From NCBI GenBank assembly GCA_944321745.1, contig CALUML010000203.1, forward strand, positions 1 to 33,294: 33,294 bases of DNA. The letters run 5' to 3'. A model generated the notes under the pieces. That model saw only the letters and a list, made by a program, of their open reading frames with translations, made no database searches and was not told where the DNA came from. Origin of the DNA: an uncultured Bacteroidales bacterium. GTDB taxonomy: Bacteria > Bacteroidota > Bacteroidia > Bacteroidales > Paludibacteraceae. Shown here piece by piece: positions 1 through 6,068 of the stretch (the first letter of the stretch is position 1; every line of letters starts with the position of its first letter). Both the position numbers and the translations under genes were made by a program.

Positions 1-148
1 CTTCTCCCCCGCCTTCACCGACGATGCCTCGGTAGTGGAAGCCACCGGCCACCCCGTCGCCCTCGTGGACGGCACCCCCCGCAACATCAAGCTGACCACC
101 CCCCTGGACCTGGCCGTGGCGGAAGCCGTGCTGAAGAATGGGATTTAG
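1..148 (+). CDS. ispD: IspD, 3' end only (2-C-methyl-D-erythritol 4-phosphate cytidylyltransferase)
   Basis: The window opens inside this gene; reading from base 2, 48 codons precede a TAG stop at 146-148. The visible tail contains [13 protein letters not shown] followed by [18 protein letters not shown], which is the conserved C-terminal signature of IspD (the TDDASVVE stretch and the NIK-TTP-DL-AE stretch). The family transfers CMP from CTP onto methylerythritol phosphate in the non-mevalonate isoprenoid pathway, in the cytoplasm. The N-terminal nucleotide-binding part lies outside the window. A tandem duplication with palindromes follows directly after the stop. Confidence 0.88.
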   Translation, partial: FSPAFTDDASVVEATGHPVALVDGTPRNIKLTTPLDLAVAEAVLKNGI

Positions 149-155
149 GATAAAT

Positions 156-371
156 AAACCGCAAAGAACACAAAGAAACGCAAAGATGAAGCCTCCGCGT
201 TCTCTGCGCTCTTTGCGGTTAAAAATATCCATCATGGGCAACACGCCTCAGAGCCCGTAGCACAAACCGCAAAGAGCGCAAAGAAACGCAAAGATGAAGC
301 CTCTGCGTTCTCTGCGCTCTTTGCGGTTAAGAATATCTATCATGGACAACACGCCTCAGAGCCCGTAGCAC
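156..371. repeat. 108-bp tandem duplication with internal palindrome
   Basis: Two head-to-tail copies, 156-263 and 264-371, differ at 6 of 108 positions by direct comparison. Each holds a hairpin-forming inverted repeat; in copy 2 the arms AACCGCAAAGAGCGCA (265-280) and its exact complement (313-328) are perfect, while copy 1 has two mismatches. Copy 2 runs into the last codons of the minus-strand acyltransferase, so copy 1 repeats that gene's tail and stop as a dead remnant. The pair sits between the convergent ends of ispD and the acyltransferase and could end transcripts, but neither strand shows a good T-run. Confidence 0.85.
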
Positions 372-1162
372 ACGCCCTTCACCCACTCCGCCCATTGGGA
401 GGGGGTGCGGCTGCGGTCGAAAGTCTGCCAAGGGATGGGCTGCCCGATGACAAGGCGGAAATGCGCCCCCCGCTGGCGGAAAAACTCGTCGGCCAGATAA
501 AGCATTTCAAGGTTGACCCGCACGCCCAACGCCGTGCGCAGGCGGGCCAAGTTGTAGAAGAAGTCGGAATTACGTCCCTCAAAGTGGATGGGCACCACGT
601 CGCGTCGAAGCTCCACCGCCTTGACAATGAAGTTCTTTTTCCATTCCGGGTCAGTGATGCGTCCTTTCGTCTTGCGGGAACACTTGCCCGAAGGGAACGT
701 GACGAGGTGCAGCCCCGACCGGTAAAACTCATTCATCCGCTCCACGTTCTCCTTGCCCTGCGCCCCGGTCTTGTTCACCGGCAGGAAGAGCTCGCGCAGC
801 GGTTCGATGAAAGTGAGGATGTCGTTCACCAGCAGGCGGATGTGCCCGTCATACTCCCGCCCGATGACGTAGGCCAGGATGATGCCGTCCAGCCCGCCCA
901 GGGGGTGGTTGCTGGCAAAGGTGTACGCGCGCCCGTCGTGCGGCAAGTGCTCGCGCCCCACCACCGTGTAGCTGATGCCCAGATAATCGATGAGGTGGCC
1001 GATGAAGTCCAGCCCGCGGGCATCGGGATAAAGTTCGAACGTGCGGTTCACCTCATCGATGTGCACAATGCGCTTCAAATAGCGCATGACGAAGCCCGGC
1101 AATTTCCTCCCGGGCAATTTGGCGGCTACAATCCGCTCCAAGTCGATATGGTAAGGCTGCAT
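356..1162 (-). CDS. PlsC-like lysophospholipid / lyso-amino-lipid acyltransferase
   Basis: Predicted 268-residue membrane-associated acyltransferase. The start at 1162 (MQPYHIDLERI) is chosen because the open frame upstream encodes cysteine-rich, non-conserved sequence. The catalytic block is ASNHPLGGLDG at residues 83-93, a variant of the PlsC NHxxxxD motif with five rather than four residues between His86 and Asp92. Downstream blocks such as VNKTGAQG, TFPSGKCSRKTKG (substrate and phosphate binding) and VVPIHFEG are typical of this Bacteroidetes branch. Such enzymes O-acylate lysophosphatidate or lyso-ornithine, lyso-glycine or lyso-serine lipids. A GlsA-like role in amino-lipid synthesis is possible, but no N-acyltransferase partner is next to it, so the substrate is open. 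Confidence 0.8.
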   Translation of the reverse strand: MQPYHIDLERIVAAKLPGRKLPGFVMRYLKRIVHIDEVNRTFELYPDARGLDFIGHLIDYLGISYTVVGREHLPHDGRAYTFASNHPLGGLDGIILAYVIGREYDGHIRLLVNDILTFIEPLRELFLPVNKTGAQGKENVERMNEFYRSGLHLVTFPSGKCSRKTKGRITDPEWKKNFIVKAVELRRDVVPIHFEGRNSDFFYNLARLRTALGVRVNLEMLYLADEFFRQRGAHFRLVIGQPIPWQTFDRSRTPSQWAEWVKGVCYGL

Positions 1163-1180
1163 AATGGCTAAAGTTTCCTG

Positions 1181-1188
1181 CAAAATTA
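1181..1188 (-). promoter_or_regulatory. Possible -7 box for the acyltransferase gene
   Basis: On the minus strand this reads TAATTTTG, a match to the Bacteroidetes -7 consensus TAnnTTTG. It lies 18 bp upstream of the chosen acyltransferase start, giving a leader of roughly a dozen bases. No TTTG is found at the expected -33 distance, so support is weak. Confidence 0.3.
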
Positions 1189-1221
1189 ACGTTTTCTTCA
1201 AGAAACAGGATACAAACCATG

Positions 1222-1253
1222 TTTGCATATATCCAATATTATACGTACATTTG
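1222..1253 (+). promoter_or_regulatory. Consensus Bacteroidetes promoter without an obvious gene
   Basis: TTTG at 1222-1225, a 20-nt spacer, and TACATTTG at 1246-1253 form a full match to the -33/-7 consensus of the phylum's primary sigma factor. It points right, into the repeat block, with initiation expected near 1260. The first likely coding start on this strand is dsbD at 1952, which has its own -7-like box at 1874. The transcript may be a small RNA, a very long dsbD leader, or background. Confidence 0.45.
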
Positions 1254-1411
1254 CAATGCCATCCAAAACACATCGCAGCCCCTACCCCGCCGCATCCGCA
1301 GGCTTGACCGGCTGTCTTCCAGCCCGGTTTCCGCACAAGCCGTACGATATTTCCGTTTGCATCCGCACCATCCCTTGCACAAATGCCTCTTCAACCCCCG
1401 GAAGGCCCCCT

Positions 1412-1693
1412 CAACCCCCTAAAGGGGGCTTTACCACTTGCCTAAAAGCCTCCCCAACCCCTCCAGAGGAGGGGCTTTACCTTTTGCCTAAAGGGGTCGT
1501 ACCCTTTTGCCTAAAGGGGTCGTACCCTTTTGCCTAAAGGGGTCGCACCCTTTTGCCTAAAGGGGTCGTACCCTTTTGCCCAAAGGGGTCGCACCCTTTT
1601 GCCTAAAAGGGGTCATACCCTTTTGCCTAAAAGGGGTCATACCCTTTTGCCTAAAGGGTGACCCCCAACCCCCTAAAGGGGGCTTTGCCACTT
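1412..1693. repeat. Intergenic repeat block: eight 23-24-bp hairpin units between near-identical flanks
   Basis: Eight tandem units start with CTTTTGCC at 1481, 1504, 1527, 1550, 1573, 1596, 1620 and 1644, so the period is 23 bp five times and then 24 bp twice. Each unit contains CCTTT and AAAGG arms around a short loop. The block is bracketed by two 28-bp elements, 1412-1439 and 1666-1693, built on CCCCCTAAAGGGGG and differing at one base; a related GAGGAGGGG element lies at 1463-1475. Because 23 is not a multiple of three and all frames read through as similar KGV-PFCLKG peptides, I treat this as noncoding. There are no spacers, so it is not a CRISPR array. Confidence 0.9.
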
Positions 1694-1873
1694 ACCCAAA
1701 GGGAGTTTTGCCTTTTGTCCAAGAGCCTGCCCACACCAAGGAAGAGGAAACGAGCCACACCAAGCCACCACCGCACACCGAACTTAGTTAAACTTTCACA
1801 AACTTTCTTAACGAGAACGTCAGTACCCTCCCCACGCCAGCCCCGTTTTTCGAAAGAAAAGAAAGGATTATCG

Positions 1874-1881
1874 TATATTTG
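1874..1881 (+). promoter_or_regulatory. Probable -7 box for dsbD
   Basis: TATATTTG matches TAnnTTTG and lies 70 bp upstream of the dsbD start codon. Upstream there is only a T-run (1846-1850) and not a clean TTTG at about 20 nt, so the -33 element is weak. Confidence 0.5.
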
Positions 1882-1951
1882 TCCGATGATTAAAACAAAC
1901 CGGGAGGCATTCCCCGCGATTTTGCGACTCAACCATTCCAACGATTCAACA

Positions 1952-3973
1952 ATGAAAAAAGCGACCACCCTGTTCCTGGCGTTGACCGCCAGCCTCTTGA
2001 TTGGGGCGACAGCCCAGATATACGAACCCATCCGCTGGCACGTGGAGCAAAAGCCCACCGGCAACGGCACAGCCGACCTGTACCTGCGCGCCTCGATTGA
2101 CGAGGGATGGCACCTGTACGGCCTGCAACTACCCGAAGGAGGACCGCTGGCTACCTCCATCGTGTTCTCCACGGTGAGCAACGCCCGGCTCGTGGGCGAG
2201 GTGAAAGCGCTCTCGGCACTGCACCACGAGTATGATGCCAATTTCGATATGGAGCTGAACTGGTACAGCGGCGAAGCCGTGTTCGTGCAGTCCATCGCGT
2301 TCGACCGCGCGGACGCGGTACGCATCGAGGGGCATGTGGAATACATGGCGTGCAACGACCAGACGTGCCTGCCCCCCGCCGAAGCACCCTTTGCCATCGG
2401 CCACGCGTCCTCCGGGGATACCGCACCGGCGGCCACCCCGAAGCCCGCCGCCCCCCACAGCATAGCCGCCCTACCCCTCACGCCTGCGAGCCTGCCCCAA
2501 GCGGACACCCCGGCCGACCACGCCGGGGACGGCACGCCCTCGAAATACTGGACGCCCGTGGTGGACGAACTGCAGGCACTGGGCGAAAGCCGGGCGGACG
2601 ACTTCTCGCTGGGATGGATATTCCTCGTGGGGATGCTGGGCGGGCTGCTGGCCCTGGTCACCCCTTGCGTGTGGCCCATCATCCCCATGACGGTGAGTTT
2701 CTTCCTGAAACGGGCCGAGGACAAGGCACGGGGACGGCGAGATGCGATGCTCTACGGCGCGGCCATCCTTATCATATACGTGGGGCTGGGGCTGCTCATC
2801 ACGCTGCTGTTCGGCGCAAGCGCGCTGAACGACCTGTCTACCAACGCCGTGTTCAACATCTTCCTGTTTGCCCTGCTGGTGGTGTTCGCCGTGTCGTTCT
2901 TCGGCGCGTTCGAGATTACCCTGCCCGCCAGCTGGACCACCCGCATGGATGCCAAGGCCAATAGCACGGCGGGGTTCGTCAGCCTGCTGTTCATGGCGTT
3001 CACGCTGGTGCTGGTGTCGTTCTCGTGCACGGGTCCCATCATCGGTTTCCTGCTGGTGGAAGTGTCGGGCAGCGGCTCCATGCTCGCCCCGCTGGTGGGC
3101 ATGGCGGGTTTCGCCGTGGCGTTGGCCGTGCCCTTCAGCCTGTTCGCCTTCTTCCCCACCTGGCTCAAGTCGCTGCCCAAGTCGGGCGGCTGGCTCAACC
3201 GGGTGAAAGTGGTGCTGGCGTTCGTTGAACTGGCCTTTGCCCTGAAATTCCTCTCCGTGGCCGACCTGGCCTATGGCTGGGGACTGCTGGACCGCGAGGT
3301 GTTCATCGTGCTGTGGGTGGTCATCTTCGCCCTGCTGGGCTTCTACCTGCTGGGCAAGCTGCGCTTCCCGCACGACACCCCCTCGGAGCACACGGGCGTG
3401 GGCAGTGCCCTGCTGGCCATCCTGTCGCTGGCATTCGCCCTGTACCTGGTGCCCGGTCTGTGGGGAGCCCCGCTCAAAGCCGTGAGCGCCTTCCTGCCCC
3501 CGCTGTACACGCAGGACTTCAACCTGAACACCCACGTGGTGGAGGCCGACTTCACCGACTACGACGAGGGCATGCGCCACGCCGAACGCACGGGCAAACC
3601 GGTGCTGGTGGACTTCTCGGGCTACGGGTGCGTGAACTGCCGCAAGATGGAGGCCAAGGTGTGGACCGACCCGCGCGTGATGGACGTGCTGGAACGCGAC
3701 TACGTGCTCATCACCTTGTACGTGGACGACAAAACGCCCCTGCCCGCCCCCTACGAGGTGGAAGAGGGCGGACGCACCCGTCACATCCGCACCGTGGGCG
3801 ACCGCTGGAGCTACCTGCAACGCCACAAGTTCGGCTCGAACGCCCAACCCTTCTACGTACTGCTTACGCCCGACGGCCAGCCGCTCAACCGCTCCTACGC
3901 CTACGACGAAGACCCGGCCAAGTTCCTGGAATGGCTGAGAGAGGGGATAGAGAGAAACGCCCAAGCGCGATAA
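1952..3973 (+). CDS. dsbD: DsbD-type thiol:disulfide interchange protein
   Basis: Predicted 673-residue inner-membrane protein that carries electrons from cytoplasmic thioredoxin to periplasmic thiol partners. The start at 1952 is chosen because it opens with a signal peptide (MKKATTLFLALTASLLIGATA) and the upstream frame reads through repeats. Three parts are visible. Residues 23-150 form a DsbD-alpha-like periplasmic domain with the redox pair CNDQTC (Cys134, Cys139). Residues 215-510 are a multi-helix membrane core with the paired cysteines TPCVWPIIP (Cys239) and SCTGPIIG (Cys359). Residues 530-673 are a thioredoxin-like domain with CVNC (Cys560, Cys563). All six expected redox cysteines are present. 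Base composition is markedly GC-rich compared with the PUL. grpE and dnaJ follow after 279 bp and are probably separate. Confidence 0.93.
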   Translation: MKKATTLFLALTASLLIGATAQIYEPIRWHVEQKPTGNGTADLYLRASIDEGWHLYGLQLPEGGPLATSIVFSTVSNARLVGEVKALSALHHEYDANFDMELNWYSGEAVFVQSIAFDRADAVRIEGHVEYMACNDQTCLPPAEAPFAIGHASSGDTAPAATPKPAAPHSIAALPLTPASLPQADTPADHAGDGTPSKYWTPVVDELQALGESRADDFSLGWIFLVGMLGGLLALVTPCVWPIIPMTVSFFLKRAEDKARGRRDAMLYGAAILIIYVGLGLLITLLFGASALNDLSTNAVFNIFLFALLVVFAVSFFGAFEITLPASWTTRMDAKANSTAGFVSLLFMAFTLVLVSFSCTGPIIGFLLVEVSGSGSMLAPLVGMAGFAVALAVPFSLFAFFPTWLKSLPKSGGWLNRVKVVLAFVELAFALKFLSVADLAYGWGLLDREVFIVLWVVIFALLGFYLLGKLRFPHDTPSEHTGVGSALLAILSLAFALYLVPGLWGAPLKAVSAFLPPLYTQDFNLNTHVVEADFTDYDEGMRHAERTGKPVLVDFSGYGCVNCRKMEAKVWTDPRVMDVLERDYVLITLYVDDKTPLPAPYEVEEGGRTRHIRTVGDRWSYLQRHKFGSNAQPFYVLLTPDGQPLNRSYAYDEDPAKFLEWLREGIERNAQAR

Positions 3974-4252
3974 AACACGGACTTGACCTAAATCGGCAAT
4001 TAGACCTTGCCTGATTCCCGCTCTTATGGCAATCGGTTTTTAGATGGCTTGACCATGTTCACGATTTGCCTTAACCGTACGTACTGGCAGATTACCTCAA
4101 GCCTGCGGACAAAACGGCAAAGCCGCACGCATGCAACTGACATTATGCCCGCTTGTCTGCCAAACTTCACACGGCAAGAATGCTTTGGCAAAGTTATTGC
4201 GCAGTGGCCAACGCTTGGTGCATCATAACGAATAATAAAAAGAAATAACGAT
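3974..4252. other. Gap between dsbD and grpE, no gene found
   Basis: The 279 bp between dsbD and grpE hold no convincing gene; the one open frame (73 codons) has no recognisable features. A short GGCAA/TTGCC hairpin lies just after dsbD without a T-run. I see no full TTTG/TAnnTTTG promoter, although a grpE-dnaJ promoter should be here. The last 30 bases before grpE are A-rich. Confidence 0.5.
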
Positions 4253-4828
4253 ATGAAACAAGAAAAAGACCTCAACGAAAAGGAAGAAAAGGCCACTCAA
4301 GAACCGGTTGCCGAGACGCAAAACGCGACCGGCGAAGCGGAAGCCACCCCCGCCGCGGATGAGCAAGAAAACGAAGCAGCCCCGACGGAAGCCCTCGAGC
4401 AAAAAGTGGCCGAACTCACCGACCGCAACCTGCGCCTGATGGCGGAATTCGACAACTACCGCAAACGCACGCTGAAAGAACGCGCCGACCTCATCAAGAC
4501 GGCAGGCGAAAACATCTTCGTGAACATGCTGCCCCTGATAGACGACTTCGAACGCGCCCTCAAGGCCATGGAAACGGCTCAGGACGTGGCGGCGGTCAAG
4601 GAAGGCGTGCAACTGATTTACGACAAGTTCATCAAGTTCCTCGACCAGAACGGGGTAAAGGAAATTCCGACCGAAAACGCCGTGTTCGACGTGGACCGGC
4701 ACGAAGCGGTGACCACCTTCCCCGCCCCGAGCGAGGACATGAAAGGCAAAATCATGGACTGCGTGACCAAGGGCTACACGCTCAACGACAAAGTGATACG
4801 CTACCCCAAAGTGGTGGTGTGCGACTAA
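4253..4828 (+). CDS. grpE: GrpE nucleotide exchange factor
   Basis: Predicted 191-residue cytoplasmic co-chaperone that releases ADP from DnaK. Residues 1-50 are a charged, low-complexity tail rich in Glu, Lys and Ala. A long coiled coil follows (EQKVAELTDRNLRLMAEFDNYRKRT), then a four-helix/beta region with NMLPLIDDFERAL and the C-terminal signature ending GYTLNDKVIRYPKVVV. Length and domain order are normal for the family. dnaJ starts 32 bp downstream, so the two are almost certainly one heat-shock operon; dnaK is not in the window. Confidence 0.95.
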   Translation: MKQEKDLNEKEEKATQEPVAETQNATGEAEATPAADEQENEAAPTEALEQKVAELTDRNLRLMAEFDNYRKRTLKERADLIKTAGENIFVNMLPLIDDFERALKAMETAQDVAAVKEGVQLIYDKFIKFLDQNGVKEIPTENAVFDVDRHEAVTTFPAPSEDMKGKIMDCVTKGYTLNDKVIRYPKVVVCD

Positions 4829-4860
4829 ACCGGACTTCTTCCCTGTAAACCGACGAAACT

Positions 4861-6012
4861 ATGTCAAAAAGAGATTACTACGAAGTGCTCGAGGTCAGCA
4901 AGACGGCCACAGCCGAGGAAATCAAGAAAGCCTACCGCAAAAAAGCCATTCAATACCACCCGGACAAGAACCCGGGCGACAAGACGGCGGAAGGAAAGTT
5001 CAAGGAAGCCGCCGAAGCCTACGAGGTGCTGAGCGACCCGCAGAAACGGCAACGCTACGACCAATTTGGCCATGCGGGCGTAGGCGGTGCTGCCGGAGGC
5101 GGATTCGGCGGCGGCATGACAATGGAAGATATATTCTCCCACTTCGGCGACATATTCGGCGACATAGGCGGATTTGGCCGCTTCGGCGGGTTCGGCGGGG
5201 GACGCAGCCGCGGACCACGCATGCGCCGGGGGTCGGACTTGCGGGTCAAAGTAAAGCTCACCTTGGCCGAAGTGGCCAAAGGCGTGGAAAAGAAAATCAA
5301 GGTGAAGAAGTACGTGCCCTGCCCCGAATGTAGCGGCACAGGCGCGGCCAAGGGCGCACGCCCCGTGACGTGCAGCACCTGCCACGGCAGCGGACGGGTA
5401 ACACGCGTGCAGCAAACCATCCTCGGGGCCATGCAGACCACTTCGGACTGCCCCACCTGCGGCGGCGACGGCACGGTAATCAAAGACAAATGCCCGCACT
5501 GCCACGGCGAAGGCATCGTGCAAGGCGAAGAGGTCATCACCATCAACATCCCCGCCGGGGTGATGGAAGGCATGCAACTGAGCGTGAGTGGCAAGGGCAA
5601 CGCAGCCCGCCGGGGAGGCGTGAACGGCGACCTGCTCGTGCTAATTGAAGAGGAAGAACACCCGGAACTGATACGTGACGGAAACGACTTGGTGTACAAC
5701 CTGCTGCTTTCCGTGCCCACCGCCATCCTGGGTGACTCTGTGGAAGTGCCCACCGTGGATGGCAAGGTGAAAGTGACCATCCCGCCCGGTACGCAACCGG
5801 GCAAGGTGCTGCGCCTGCGGGGCAAAGGCCTGCCCAGCGTGAACTCCTACGGCACAGGCGATCTGCTGGTCAACATCAGCGTGTACATCCCCGAGCACCT
5901 CACCAAGGAGGAACGGACGCTCGTGGAAAAGCTGGCCAAACTGGAAAACATACAACCCCACGAGTCCGCCGCCAAAGGCTTTTTCTCGCGGGTAAGGAAT
6001 ATGTTCGAATAA
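4861..6012 (+). CDS. dnaJ: DnaJ (Hsp40) chaperone
   Basis: Predicted 383-residue type I Hsp40 that delivers unfolded protein to DnaK and stimulates its ATPase. The J domain covers residues 1-70 with the catalytic HPD at 33-35. A Gly/Phe-rich linker spans about 71-118. The zinc-binding region has four CxxCxGxG repeats: [24 protein letters not shown] and CPHCHGEG (first cysteines at 154, 171, 197, 211). The C-terminal substrate-binding domains follow from about 225. All zinc ligands are present. It is the last gene of the grpE operon and ends 7 bp before a strong bidirectional terminator. Confidence 0.97.
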   Translation: MSKRDYYEVLEVSKTATAEEIKKAYRKKAIQYHPDKNPGDKTAEGKFKEAAEAYEVLSDPQKRQRYDQFGHAGVGGAAGGGFGGGMTMEDIFSHFGDIFGDIGGFGRFGGFGGGRSRGPRMRRGSDLRVKVKLTLAEVAKGVEKKIKVKKYVPCPECSGTGAAKGARPVTCSTCHGSGRVTRVQQTILGAMQTTSDCPTCGGDGTVIKDKCPHCHGEGIVQGEEVITINIPAGVMEGMQLSVSGKGNAARRGGVNGDLLVLIEEEEHPELIRDGNDLVYNLLLSVPTAILGDSVEVPTVDGKVKVTIPPGTQPGKVLRLRGKGLPSVNSYGTGDLLVNISVYIPEHLTKEERTLVEKLAKLENIQPHESAAKGFFSRVRNMFE

Positions 6013-6019
6013 TATAAAA

Positions 6020-6050
6020 AAGGGTTCCAACAAGTTTGTTCGGAACCCTT
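6020..6050. terminator. Bidirectional intrinsic terminator between dnaJ and the HTCS gene
   Basis: AAGGGTTCC (6020-6028) pairs exactly with GGAACCCTT (6042-6050); inner AAC/GTT pairs extend the stem around a single bulged C. It has an A-run on its left and TCTGTTTTTA on its right, so it can terminate both dnaJ and the converging regulator gene. Confidence 0.88.
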
Positions 6051-6068
6051 TCTGTTTTTATGCTTCTG

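Noticed and set aside
1481..1666. Possible CRISPR array
   Set aside because: The units are directly adjacent with no spacers, and no cas genes are present in the window.
1223..1791. Short proline/glycine-rich open frames reading PKGV-PFCLKG repeats
   Set aside because: They read through a 23-bp tandem repeat whose period is not a multiple of three, so the similarity of frames is a by-product of the repeat; no domain or conserved start is visible.
2471..3964. Long minus-strand open frame of 497 codons opposite dsbD
   Set aside because: It is rich in His, Gln, Glu and Arg, as expected for the shadow of a GC-rich gene; the plus-strand frame encodes a complete DsbD with all redox cysteines.
4007..4228. 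73-codon open frame between dsbD and grpE
   Set aside because: No recognisable motif, no promoter, and overlap with a regulatory gap before a heat-shock operon.
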